A stretch of 15,572 bases of DNA from Alphaproteobacteria bacterium UBA3002. Lineage in GTDB: Bacteria; Pseudomonadota; Alphaproteobacteria; Rickettsiales; UBA3002. The translations under genes were made by a program, and so were the position numbers. Shown here in pieces: positions 6,641-14,646 of the stretch (positions are counted from its first letter, which is position 1; every line of letters begins with the position of its first letter). The stretch is from the NCBI GenBank assembly GCA_002346425.1, contig DDZS01000053.1, forward strand, positions 23,374 to 38,945, given 5' to 3'. The notes under the pieces were generated by a model. That model searched no databases and had not been told where the DNA came from. It saw only the letters and a program-made list of their open reading frames with translations.

Positions 6641-7312
6641 ATGGAAATTAAAACCAGCACGATCATCGTGACCTTACTTGGCATGATGTTTCTCGGGTCC
6701 ATCGGGCTATTTTTCATGTATACCGGTTGGAAAGACGAAGCGCGCGCGCAGCATCAGATTGTGACGCAAAGCCTCGAAGTGCTGGAACGCTATTGGAATC
6801 GCGGCAGTGGTGGTGTTTCCATTAAGTATGACGATATTGAAGCCGAAGGCTTTCCTGCTGAATTGCGCATCCGTATTGTAAAGCCGCGCGTTACCATACG
6901 CGTGGGCGATGGCTATATAGTAATCGGGGGTAATTATGCCAATCTGGTCCCCGATGACGAGGAAGAGCCAACACGCTTATATCGATTAGAATATATGCAG
7001 GACGGCTATCTGCGCTATACGCGGGGTAACGCGACGCAGGACTTTTTCCTGCACTTATCGGCTAAACCGGAAATCTGGTTGCGGCGCGAACCTTCAGCCG
7101 AAGGTAAAATGCCGCCAACCTTTAATTTATATGGCTATCAATTGCCCCAGCAATTCTCCCTGCTAGTAGCGCTGGGCGACAGTACGGCTAAAATCCCTTT
7201 TGCCACCGCGCAGCAGCAAGTGCAGCCACTATGGCAACCGATGCTATCGGATATTGCCACGCCTTCCCAACGGCTTCTCGGAATGTTGCAACGCAGCACG
7301 AAGGGGCTTTGA
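6641..7312 (+). CDS. membrane-anchored protein, DUF2125-like
   Basis: The 223-residue product has an N-terminal hydrophobic segment (about 8-28) preceded by Lys4, so it is probably anchored in the inner membrane with the rest in the periplasm. The stretch YWNRGSGGVSIKYDDIEAEG followed by FPAELRIRIVKP (51-82) resembles the start of alphaproteobacterial DUF2125 proteins, which share a G-F-P motif and beta-rich repeats. The remainder reads as beta strands, with a weak C-terminal helix (PSQRLLGMLQRS). It starts three bases after nadA and lies 53 bases before nadC, so it is almost certainly co-transcribed with NAD synthesis genes. Its function is unknown and the family call is tentative because the protein is shorter than typical members. 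Confidence 0.8.
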   Translation: MEIKTSTIIVTLLGMMFLGSIGLFFMYTGWKDEARAQHQIVTQSLEVLERYWNRGSGGVSIKYDDIEAEGFPAELRIRIVKPRVTIRVGDGYIVIGGNYANLVPDDEEEPTRLYRLEYMQDGYLRYTRGNATQDFFLHLSAKPEIWLRREPSAEGKMPPTFNLYGYQLPQQFSLLVALGDSTAKIPFATAQQQVQPLWQPMLSDIATPSQRLLGMLQRSTKGL

Positions 7313-7365
7313 CTGCTAAGGGTTAATTCGCTAACTCCTAAAGCAAAGCAAATACAAGGGGTGGC

Positions 7366-8205
7366 ATGCTTCCAACGGCAGAGGATATTCAGCGCGTGAT
7401 TATGGCGGCGCTGAAAGAAGATTTCGGCAGCGGCGATATCACCAGCGCGGTGACCATTCCGCCGGGTGCTCAAAGCACCATGCATCTGGTCGCGCGCGAA
7501 CCGATGGTGGTGGCGGGTTTAGACATCGCCGCGACTGTCTTTCAAGCGGTCGACCCGAATATCGATATCAGCCCACGCGCCGAAGATGCGCAATGGGTCG
7601 AAGCGGGTAGCGTGCTATGTTCGATCAACGGGTCGGTACATGGCATTTTGGCAGCGGAACGTACGGCGCTGAATCTTTTGCAGCGTATGTGCGGCATCGC
7701 CACCTTAACCGCCCAATTTGTCAAAGCCGTGCAAGGGACGGGCGCCTCCATTCTCGATACACGAAAAACCGTTCCGGGGCTCCGTAGCTTTGATAAATAC
7801 GCGGTCACCTGTGGTGGTGGGCGCAATCACCGGATGCGTTTAGACGATGCGGTATTGATTAAAGACAATCATCTGGCTGTGGTCGGTTCGGTGCAAGAGG
7901 CGGTGACGTTAGCGCGTGCTTCCGTGCCGGTTACCATGGAAGTGCAAGTGGAATGCGACACGCTGGCGCAAGTTGATGAGGCAGTGGCCGCGGGGGCCGA
8001 TGCGATTTTACTGGATAATATGAGCATTGACCAATTACGCGAGGCGGTCAGTAAGATCGGCGGTCGTGCGCGCAGTGAAGCCTCTGGCGGGGTGAGCTTG
8101 CAAACCGTACGCGCGATTGCGGAAACCGGCGTAGACTGTATTTCGATTGGCGCATTGACCCATTCCGTTAGCGCTGCCGATATCGGGTTGGATAGCGTCG
8201 CCTGA
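7366..8205 (+). CDS. nadC: nicotinate-nucleotide pyrophosphorylase (carboxylating)
   Basis: NadC converts quinolinate and phosphoribosyl pyrophosphate to nicotinate mononucleotide and CO2, the step after NadA. The 279-residue product shows the family marks in order: LKEDFGSGDITS near the N terminus, AERTALNLLQRMCGIAT, LDTRKTVPGLR, KYAVTCGGGRNHRM followed by VLIKDNH, a VQVEC stretch, LLDNMS, and SEASGGVS near the C terminus. These include the basic residues that bind both phosphates. AAGGGG lies four bases before ATG 7366. The stop overlaps the next start in TGATG. A short imperfect hairpin (7319-7339) lies in the 53-base gap before the gene. Confidence 0.96.
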   Translation: MLPTAEDIQRVIMAALKEDFGSGDITSAVTIPPGAQSTMHLVAREPMVVAGLDIAATVFQAVDPNIDISPRAEDAQWVEAGSVLCSINGSVHGILAAERTALNLLQRMCGIATLTAQFVKAVQGTGASILDTRKTVPGLRSFDKYAVTCGGGRNHRMRLDDAVLIKDNHLAVVGSVQEAVTLARASVPVTMEVQVECDTLAQVDEAVAAGADAILLDNMSIDQLREAVSKIGGRARSEASGGVSLQTVRAIAETGVDCISIGALTHSVSAADIGLDSVA

Positions 8206-8729
8206 TGCTTAAAATCGCGCATTCGATCGATATGCTTAATGAATGGCTGGGCCGGTTGTTTAGCTGGCTGGCGGTGTTCATGGTTATCATGATGGTGATC
8301 AATGTCGGTATGCGCTACATTCTTTCTACAGGGGATCCCTGGCAACAAGAAGTCGTGCGCTTCATGCATGGCATGTTGTTTCTGGGCGGCGCAGCTTATG
8401 CATTGAAGCATGAGGCCTTGGTCCGGGTTGACGTCTTGTATCAATCGATGGACGCGCGGCGCATGGCGTGGGTCAATATTATCGGAGCGGTGCTCTTTCT
8501 TTTTCCGACCTGCGGCGCGATGATTTATTTCTCGCAGGATTATATTCTCAATAGCTGGAGTATTCACGAAGGTTCCAGCGAATACAAAGGCATGCCCGGC
8601 GTGTTTGTGTATAAGAGCTTCATCTGGCTCGCCGCAGTCACGCTGATTCTGCAAGGCATTTCTTCCATCATTCATAATGTCCGCGTGCTAAAAGGCGAAG
8701 AAGCACCGGAAGTCTACGAGAGGCAATGA
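8205..8729 (+). CDS. TRAP transporter small permease subunit (DctQ family)
   Basis: This is the small membrane subunit of a tripartite ATP-independent periplasmic transporter, which imports organic acids using an ion gradient. The 174-residue product has four likely membrane segments (about 16-38, 50-67, 88-109, 131-155). It carries the pattern ALKHEALVRVDVLY followed by LNSWSIHEGSSEYKGMPG, typical of the mannitol/chloroaromatic-type small subunit (COG4665). The ATG shares one base with the nadC stop, and its own stop overlaps the large subunit start. No binding-protein gene is adjacent. Confidence 0.92.
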   Translation: MLKIAHSIDMLNEWLGRLFSWLAVFMVIMMVINVGMRYILSTGDPWQQEVVRFMHGMLFLGGAAYALKHEALVRVDVLYQSMDARRMAWVNIIGAVLFLFPTCGAMIYFSQDYILNSWSIHEGSSEYKGMPGVFVYKSFIWLAAVTLILQGISSIIHNVRVLKGEEAPEVYERQ

Positions 8730-10195
8730 TGGAGCCGGAATATCTTTCACTCATCATGGTGGGCGTGATATTTAGCGGGCTGGTGCTGGGTTATCCGGTG
8801 GCATTCACGCTGGGCGGCGTAGCGCTGTTATTCGCATTTGGCGCATCCTTTTTCGGTTTGTTCAACCTTAATTATCTGAACGCGCTGCCGGGTAATATTT
8901 ACGGCACAATGACCAGCGACTTGCTGATCGCCGTACCGCTATTTGTATTTATGGGCGTGGTACTGGAACGCGCCAAGATTGCCGAAGAATTGCTGGAAAC
9001 TATGGCGGGGCTTTGCGGTAGCTTTAAGGCAGGCTTAGGCATTTCCGTGTTGATCGTCGGCGCAATGCTGGCCGCTTCAACGGGGATTGTTGGCGCGACA
9101 GTTGTCACCATGGGGCTTATTTCATTGCCTTCGATGTTGAAGAATAACTATTGCGCGAAGCTCTCCTGCGGCACGATCTGCGCGGCGGGAACGCTGGGGC
9201 AAATTATTCCACCCTCGATTGTCCTGATTCTGCTTGCCGACCAGATTTCCAACAGTTGGCAAACCGCTCAGTTAAATGCCGGGATTCCCTCTCCGATACC
9301 CGTCAGCGTGGCCGATTTATTCGTAGCCGCCATCATTCCGGGATTCGCGCTGGTAGCGCTTTATATGCTCTGGCAGCTGCTTTACAGCATTCTACATCCA
9401 ACCAAAATGTCGCCCCTGCCGTTGGAAGAGCGTGAGGCGATGTTTGCCAATGGTAAAATCAAACGCATTCTGAAAACCCTGATGCCGCCGCTACTTTTAA
9501 TCATGCTGGTGCTCGGCTCGATTTTGGGCGGCGTGGCGACGGCTACTGAATCGGCCGCGGTTGGGGCGATCGGCGCGATGATCCTTGCGGCCTGCCGGCG
9601 TCAGCTTTCCTATACCAATCTGCGCGAAAGCATGCTGGCGACGATGAATGTCTCGGCCATGGTCTTCACCATTCTGATTGGGGCAGGCATTTTTACGATT
9701 GTTTTCCGCGGGCTAGAAGGGGACTTGCTAGTGACCGAAGTGATCAGCGATCTCCCCGGCGGGCTGCTGGGGGCGATGCTGGTCACCATGCTGGTGATGT
9801 TCCTGCTCGGTTTCTTTTTAGACTTCATTCAGATTATTTTCGTGGTGGTGCCGATTGTTGCCCCCGTGCTGTTGATGATGGGCGCAGACCCGATATGGTT
9901 GGCCATCATGATGGCTGTCAATTTGCAAACCTCCTTCCTGACGCCGCCGTTTGGTTTTTCATTATTTTACCTGCGCGGGGTTGCCCCGGCTTCGGTCAAA
10001 ACCATCGATATTTATCGGGGTGTGGTCCCCTTCGTGCTTATCCAGATTTTAATGTTGGTGATACTCTCCCTATTGCCGGCTATCGCTACGGCGATGCCGG
10101 AATGGCTGTATGGCACCGCGTTTGAAGCGATCGACATGTCGCAAGTCGATACTGGTACCACTGCAGGTGGCAAGAGTTGGTCGATCGACTTTTAA
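8726..10195 (+). CDS. TRAP transporter large permease subunit (DctM family)
   Basis: This is the transport-channel subunit of the TRAP system, with about a dozen membrane segments. The 489-residue product is longer than the usual 425-430 for DctM and fits the COG4664 mannitol/chloroaromatic type. Visible marks are VPLFVFMGVVLERA, GATVVTMGLISLPSMLKNNY, GTLGQIIPPSIVLILLADQI (the conserved PPS region) and VATATESAAVGAIGAM. The C-terminal half carries LQTSFLTPPFGFSLFYLRGV. Extra residues follow the PPS region before VADLFVAAIIPG. The start overlaps the small subunit stop (ATGA); a second ATG at 8729 is equally possible. The stop directly abuts convergent addB. The substrate cannot be read from sequence; members carry oxo acids, lactate or aromatic acids. 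Confidence 0.93.
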   Translation: MMEPEYLSLIMVGVIFSGLVLGYPVAFTLGGVALLFAFGASFFGLFNLNYLNALPGNIYGTMTSDLLIAVPLFVFMGVVLERAKIAEELLETMAGLCGSFKAGLGISVLIVGAMLAASTGIVGATVVTMGLISLPSMLKNNYCAKLSCGTICAAGTLGQIIPPSIVLILLADQISNSWQTAQLNAGIPSPIPVSVADLFVAAIIPGFALVALYMLWQLLYSILHPTKMSPLPLEEREAMFANGKIKRILKTLMPPLLLIMLVLGSILGGVATATESAAVGAIGAMILAACRRQLSYTNLRESMLATMNVSAMVFTILIGAGIFTIVFRGLEGDLLVTEVISDLPGGLLGAMLVTMLVMFLLGFFLDFIQIIFVVVPIVAPVLLMMGADPIWLAIMMAVNLQTSFLTPPFGFSLFYLRGVAPASVKTIDIYRGVVPFVLIQILMLVILSLLPAIATAMPEWLYGTAFEAIDMSQVDTGTTAGGKSWSIDF

Positions 10196-12760
10196 TTATT
10201 GCCAGAGCCAGACGCGCTCTAGCGCGGCATAATCCTGATAGGTCGGTTCCATGGCGGGAACGGGTAGGGCGTAATAGGGCATCTCGCCTTGGTGATAGCG
10301 CGTCAACAACCCGGCGATTCCCTGGGCGAATTCTGGAAGCAGGGCTGGATAATCGGCTTTAGCAGGCGTCGGCGTTAAGGGTGATTGCAGGGTGAGGTAA
10401 TATAAGCCAGTGGGCGCGGGCTGCGTCAATCCTGCGACCAAAAGCTGTGGGGCATAGCCAAGCGTTACTTCTTTTGGCGATGGCGTGCTGCCACTCTTAT
10501 AATCTATGACCACTTGCCCCTCTGCCTGCTGCTCTAACCGATCGATCTGTGCGGTCAGGCGCGTGCCGGCTATGTGCGTCTCGCTGGCGAGTTCAGCCTC
10601 AACTTGCGTGGCGTGCTGGCGTCGCTCGTGCTCAAAATTCACCACATCATCGGCGAGCGCCTCTAAGCGTGGCCACCAATAAAGCTGCACGACAGGCGCT
10701 GCATGCGTGGCGAAAACCTGCTTGGCGATCCGTAGAAAAGAGTCACGGTGTAAGGCCGCGTTATCTGCATTCACGGCATCGCTAAACCGTTGCAACACCC
10801 GGTGTAACAACGAGCCGCGCAGACTCGCTTCCGGCCCTGGCTGAAGAGGGTCGAGCACACGCAGGTTCAGAATATATTTTGCGTAAAAACCATAAGCGTC
10901 GCGCAATAACAGCTCCAAACCGGTTGCAGAAATGGTGTCAGGTAACGCGGAAGCAGGCGGTTGGGCAACGGGCGCTGGTGTTGGTAAAACGGCTGGTCGT
11001 TGCCGTGCCCATGTTACCCAAGGTTGTTGGGGTGGCTGGGTAAGCGTTTCTGCGAGCCAGCGCGCGGGTAATAGCTCGCTGCCGCCTTCTTGCGCGCTGC
11101 GTGTAATGAACACCTCTTTGGCGGCGTGACGCAGGGTGACAAAGTCATGCGCTTGTTGGCTGATATGGGCTTCCGGTGCGGGCAGCTCGAGTAGCTCCGC
11201 TTGCATAGGATGTAACCAGCTCTCACGTGATTTTGCGGGCCATGTCTGTTCATTTAGGCCCGCGAGTACAAGGCGATCATAACGCATCAGCCGCGCCTCC
11301 ACAGGAGATAACAGCGCGACGCGCGGATGCCCCGGCGTTGGCGGGAAATATTTCTGTTCGAGCATGGCTTGCTTGAGCAGATGCGCATAGGTTGCAAAGC
11401 TTACGCGTTGCTCCGCATCTTCAAAGCGACGCCCGAGATTTTCTAGTACATCATCTAGTGGTTCCTCGCTCAGACGCTCTAGTAAGGTCACATGCCGCTG
11501 CCAATGCGTTGCGAGCGACTGGGTGGGCCAAGGCATGGCTTGACCAAGTAGTTCAAGGGCAGGTTGACGCCCCGCATGCAGCAACAATTCTAACGGCGGA
11601 CGATGGTCGCTCTGGCCGCATAAGACGCGGCGTTCCGCATGTTCCAGCCATGCGCGATCCAGTGCGACGAACGGATGTTTTAGGCAGGCCAGTAAGGCAT
11701 GCACATCGGTAGGATTGGCGATAAAGGTGGCAGTCAGCAGTAGTAATGCGGCTTGCGGATGATGCGCCAAAGGCTGACCGATCGCCGAATCGGCAACCAC
11801 GCCATGCGCATGCAGCGCCGCCTGCACCCGTCGTAATAACTCAGAATCCGGACTTACACACGCAACCTTGCTTTCCGGCGTTTCGATGCCTTCCCGTAAA
11901 AGGGCGGCAATTAACGTGGCTTCCTCATGCGGATTGGCTGCGTTGATGCGTTGCGGAGGAGTGGTTGGGGACGTGGAAGCAGTGATTTCTATGTCCCATT
12001 GCTGGGCCGCGATGAGTTGCTCAATGCCCGCGAATGCATGGCTTGCGGGACGGGGTGTGGTGTAGGCTTCATATCCCGGCAGCCAGATTTGTCCCTGTGG
12101 TAAATCGGCGATAGCGCCCATTAAACTGGCAGTGGCCGGTTGCGAGCCGGTAGAGCCAGCAAGAATCCACGGGCTCTCAGGCGGGCAGGCTTCAAGATAG
12201 TCGCGCAACCAGTGTAATAACCAATTACGTTGCTGATGCAGGCTGATAGCGGGTTGGTCCTGCCACCAGCGATATGCGAACTGAAACAGTTGCACTCGGT
12301 CCTGCCAATGATGGCTTCCGCTGCGTTTCAGGTTTTCTACCTGCTCGGCCGATACCTGATAGCGTTCGCATTCGGAGAGGGCATGGATTAATGCGCGGGC
12401 AATCCCATGGCGTTCAATAAAGGGTGTGCTATCGGTGACTAAGCGAAAGGGCGCGTCCAGTAACGCATCCGCCAGATACAACGCGCGCGAGGCGTCACTT
12501 TGCATATCGGGCAGATCAGGCGGCGGATGCCCGTGGCGCAAGGCAAGTTTCCACAAGGTGGGGACGTCAAGCATCCCCAAACATAAAATCGTCGGCAGGA
12601 TATGGTGTGGCCAGCGTTGCGCGAGCAGATGTTTGAATCGGTTCACGCTGCGATGCGTGGGTAACAGAATGACCGTATCAACAAGCGATGATTTTGGCAG
12701 CGCATCGACCAACTGCTGCAGCAGGTCGGCCTCAGGAGAAGTGCTGTAAACGGTGCCCAT
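10196..12760 (-). CDS. addB: AddB, nuclease/inactive-helicase subunit of the AddAB recombination complex
   Basis: AddB works with AddA to resect double-strand DNA ends and load RecA. The 854-residue product starts with a helicase-like region (ILLPTHRSVNRFKHLL) without a visible Walker A motif, as in other alphaproteobacterial AddB. Middle helicase-like segments include LSPVEARLMRYDRLVLAGLN. The C-terminal PD-(D/E)XK nuclease has RGSLLHRVLQRF, Asp740 in QIDRLE, and D753-Y-K755 in VIDYKSG, followed by the YAPQLLV glutamine. The Cys that opens the iron-sulfur nuclease domain in Bacillus AddB is replaced (LLLRDAYGFYAKYIL), and no cysteine occurs in the nuclease part. It is shorter than the usual 950-1050 residues. 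addA, normally the next gene, is absent here. No clear Shine-Dalgarno sequence precedes ATG 12760. Confidence 0.92.
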   Translation of the reverse strand: MGTVYSTSPEADLLQQLVDALPKSSLVDTVILLPTHRSVNRFKHLLAQRWPHHILPTILCLGMLDVPTLWKLALRHGHPPPDLPDMQSDASRALYLADALLDAPFRLVTDSTPFIERHGIARALIHALSECERYQVSAEQVENLKRSGSHHWQDRVQLFQFAYRWWQDQPAISLHQQRNWLLHWLRDYLEACPPESPWILAGSTGSQPATASLMGAIADLPQGQIWLPGYEAYTTPRPASHAFAGIEQLIAAQQWDIEITASTSPTTPPQRINAANPHEEATLIAALLREGIETPESKVACVSPDSELLRRVQAALHAHGVVADSAIGQPLAHHPQAALLLLTATFIANPTDVHALLACLKHPFVALDRAWLEHAERRVLCGQSDHRPPLELLLHAGRQPALELLGQAMPWPTQSLATHWQRHVTLLERLSEEPLDDVLENLGRRFEDAEQRVSFATYAHLLKQAMLEQKYFPPTPGHPRVALLSPVEARLMRYDRLVLAGLNEQTWPAKSRESWLHPMQAELLELPAPEAHISQQAHDFVTLRHAAKEVFITRSAQEGGSELLPARWLAETLTQPPQQPWVTWARQRPAVLPTPAPVAQPPASALPDTISATGLELLLRDAYGFYAKYILNLRVLDPLQPGPEASLRGSLLHRVLQRFSDAVNADNAALHRDSFLRIAKQVFATHAAPVVQLYWWPRLEALADDVVNFEHERRQHATQVEAELASETHIAGTRLTAQIDRLEQQAEGQVVIDYKSGSTPSPKEVTLGYAPQLLVAGLTQPAPTGLYYLTLQSPLTPTPAKADYPALLPEFAQGIAGLLTRYHQGEMPYYALPVPAMEPTYQDYAALERVWLWQ

Positions 12761-12766
12761 TCTGCC

Positions 12767-12795
12767 AAACTAACCTGCGCCATCAGACATGACAA
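12767..12795 (-). promoter_or_regulatory. possible addB promoter
   Basis: On the minus strand TTGTCA (12795-12790, five of six bases of TTGACA) and TAGTTT (12772-12767, three of six of TATAAT) are separated by exactly 17 bases. Transcription would begin at about 12760, the first base of the addB start codon. This would explain the missing ribosome binding site. Confidence 0.35.
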
Positions 12796-12811
12796 TTCGG
12801 AAACACCGAAT
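12795..12811. repeat. perfect inverted repeat in the addB / RepA-like divergent region
   Basis: ATTCGG (12795-12800) and CCGAAT (12806-12811) form a perfect six-base inverted repeat with a five-base centre, AAACA. It borders the predicted -35 element of addB. It could be an operator for a repressor acting on the divergent pair. It is short enough to arise by chance. Confidence 0.3.
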
Positions 12812-12874
12812 GGGGAATTCGTAAGCTTTTAAAACCCTAAGCGAAAAACTCTCCGCATTTCAGGCGGGGTAGCG

Positions 12875-12880
12875 TATAGT
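12875..12880 (+). promoter_or_regulatory. possible -10 element of the RepA-like ATPase gene
   Basis: TATAGT matches five of six bases of the sigma-70 -10 box and ends six bases before ATG 12887. The sequence 17 bases upstream (TCCGCA, 12852-12857) is a poor -35. If used, transcription would start close to or at the ATG, giving a leaderless mRNA. Confidence 0.3.
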
Positions 12881-12886
12881 GTGATT

Positions 12887-14554
12887 ATGTCTGAAACCCT
12901 GAATTTCGCGACGATCAAGCAAGAGCTAAATTTCCTCTTCGACTGCCATGAAGCCGTCGGCTTAAAAGGCAAGATGCGGTTTTACACCATTCCCGAAGAA
13001 GAGCCGTGGCGCGCGGTGGAACAGGGGATGTCGCTGCATTTCGACCGGGAAGGGATTGACGCCGTGCTGCCAGAGGTGGCGCGTTACTATAACGAGGGGG
13101 AGTTGCCAAACTCACCGATGCTTCTGGACCCCATGGTCCATGATGAATCAGGAAAACCCATCGGGACAGGCGTTTTTTGGGCAACGATACTGGGGCTGGG
13201 GATTCACCGAATTAGCGATGAAGATGTGGAGCGGATTCATGACCAGCATCTGCTGCACGCGTCGTTCCACCGCGGCGATAACCATCGCGCAGGGATTAAA
13301 ATTGTCAGTCCGTCGACACGGGTGATTCAGCCGCATGAATGTGAAGCGCTCAGCAAGGCGATCTACGATATCGCAGATATGGAAGCGCCGCTTTATTACC
13401 CGTATTACCTGCTATCCGGCATTCGTTATCTGTGTTTACACGGCATGTTTAAAGAGCCGGATTTTGCCAATCTGAAAGCATCGCAGAAGGATGTGAAAGC
13501 GGTTGATCCGCAAGCCGTGCTCGACGCCCGCGAATGCTGGGATGCGTATGACCGTATCCATTCGCTATATCAAAAATGGGGCACGGATACCGGCAATATT
13601 GCGCATAATAACCGGTTTTTTAACCTCTGCGCGCGCGATGTCATGTTGTTCGACGCGACCGGGCCGATGCGGACCGGGTCTGATGAATCTTTCGACTTTT
13701 TGGTGCCCGGGCTTGTGCCCCGCGGGGCGATCACCGTATTGGCTGCCTCCGGCGGGTGCGGGAAAAGCTCGATCGCACATGAATTATGCATTTACGCCGC
13801 GACGGATTATGCCGAAGATGAGGAGCGCCCGCGCTGGTTGGGGCAGCCGGTGAATACGAATGTGACCGATGGCATCGCGGTTTATTTCTCCGGAGAGGAT
13901 GGGCCAGCAATCATCAATGCGCGGGCCGCGCTCTACGATCCGGAAAGCCGCGCGCAGCGGTTGCAATTCCATCGTGCCGATTTTGGTAGCGAGGATGTGA
14001 CATTCGAAGAGTTTATTTTTGAGCGGATTATGAAAATGCCTCAGATTCCGCTACTGGTCGTCGATCCCGCGCGGAAATATCTCGATGGTGACGAAGAAGA
14101 TTCCGAAGTGGTGAGCAAATTCTTCTTTGCATTGGAAGAGCTGGCCATGACCAAGAATTGCGCGGTCGTGGTGGTGCATCACTTGAAAAAAGGCGCGGCA
14201 CCGAAATCGATTCCGGAAGTGTTGGGCGAATTACGCGGGTCTCAGGTATTCATTGACCGTGCACGTGTGGTACTCGGTATGTTCCGTGAGGGGGTGCATA
14301 CGATTGTCGGGCTAGCGAAAAACAATATTCCGCCCACCTTAGGGATGGTAACGGACGAGCGCGTCTTTGTCCGTAATCCTAAAACCTTAAAACTTCTGTG
14401 GCTTCCAGGTGAAGAAGGCGTGCGCAAAGACACGCTGTCGGACGCGGAAATTGAGCGTATCGAAGCGGAAATCTTCATGAAACAGGTGGAAGCCGCCAAG
14501 GCGGGTGAGGCGGTCGTCGATAATAGCGACTATGTTCCGCCAAGCCAGCGCTAA
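12887..14554 (+). CDS. RepA/AAA_25-type RecA-fold ATPase with an unrecognised N-terminal region
   Basis: The 555-residue product has an unfamiliar N-terminal region (about 1-270) and a RecA-fold ATPase domain (about 271-480). The P-loop reads AASGGCGKSS (286-295) with Lys293; the first conserved glycine is replaced by alanine. FSGEDGP (334-340) matches the S-[AG]-E-D step of RepA-like helicases. The Walker B strand is LLVVDPARKYLDGDEE (389-404). VVVHHLKKG (428-436) and LRGSQVFIDRARVVLGM resemble the HH-x-x-K and R-G-S arginine motifs of that family. RepA proteins are hexameric replicative helicases of plasmids and phages, so DNA unwinding or DNA-dependent ATPase activity is plausible but unproven. 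The tail (510-555) is charged. An in-frame GTG at 12881 would add two residues. The gene is divergent from addB, and groESL follows. Confidence 0.88.
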   Translation: MSETLNFATIKQELNFLFDCHEAVGLKGKMRFYTIPEEEPWRAVEQGMSLHFDREGIDAVLPEVARYYNEGELPNSPMLLDPMVHDESGKPIGTGVFWATILGLGIHRISDEDVERIHDQHLLHASFHRGDNHRAGIKIVSPSTRVIQPHECEALSKAIYDIADMEAPLYYPYYLLSGIRYLCLHGMFKEPDFANLKASQKDVKAVDPQAVLDARECWDAYDRIHSLYQKWGTDTGNIAHNNRFFNLCARDVMLFDATGPMRTGSDESFDFLVPGLVPRGAITVLAASGGCGKSSIAHELCIYAATDYAEDEERPRWLGQPVNTNVTDGIAVYFSGEDGPAIINARAALYDPESRAQRLQFHRADFGSEDVTFEEFIFERIMKMPQIPLLVVDPARKYLDGDEEDSEVVSKFFFALEELAMTKNCAVVVVHHLKKGAAPKSIPEVLGELRGSQVFIDRARVVLGMFREGVHTIVGLAKNNIPPTLGMVTDERVFVRNPKTLKLLWLPGEEGVRKDTLSDAEIERIEAEIFMKQVEAAKAGEAVVDNSDYVPPSQR

Positions 14555-14617
14555 CACGTGCCATCCGCGCCCTGATTCAGGAAGATAAAAAAATCATAAA
14601 TTTTTACTTGCAAATCC

Positions 14618-14646
14618 CTTGAAACAACGGGCGTTCTGGCCTACAT
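14618..14646 (+). promoter_or_regulatory. RpoH (sigma-32) type promoter of groESL
   Basis: CTTGAA (14618-14623) and CCTACAT (14640-14646) are separated by 16 bases. This fits the alphaproteobacterial heat-shock promoter pattern CTTGAA/C, then CCTATAT or CCCATNT. Transcription would start near 14653, leaving a leader of about 57 bases. An A/T-rich block (14585-14607) just upstream may act as an UP element. No CIRCE element (TTAGCACTC inverted repeat) for HrcA is visible between 14555 and 14709. A short repeat in the leader, TGAAT (14661-14665) with ATTCA (14675-14679), is too weak to call a thermometer. Confidence 0.65.

Noticed and set aside
11868..12065. Plus-strand ORFs antisense to addB
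   Set aside because: Several frames open opposite addB with no ribosome binding site or recognisable product, as expected for shadows of a long GC-moderate gene.
12887..14554. Plasmid or prophage origin for the region
   Set aside because: Although the ATPase is RepA-like, there is no integrase, att repeat, iteron array or phage structural gene nearby, and its neighbours are core chromosomal genes.
14572..14582. CCTG-ATT-CAGG hairpin after the RepA-like gene
   Set aside because: Four base pairs with no T tract is too weak to be called a terminator.
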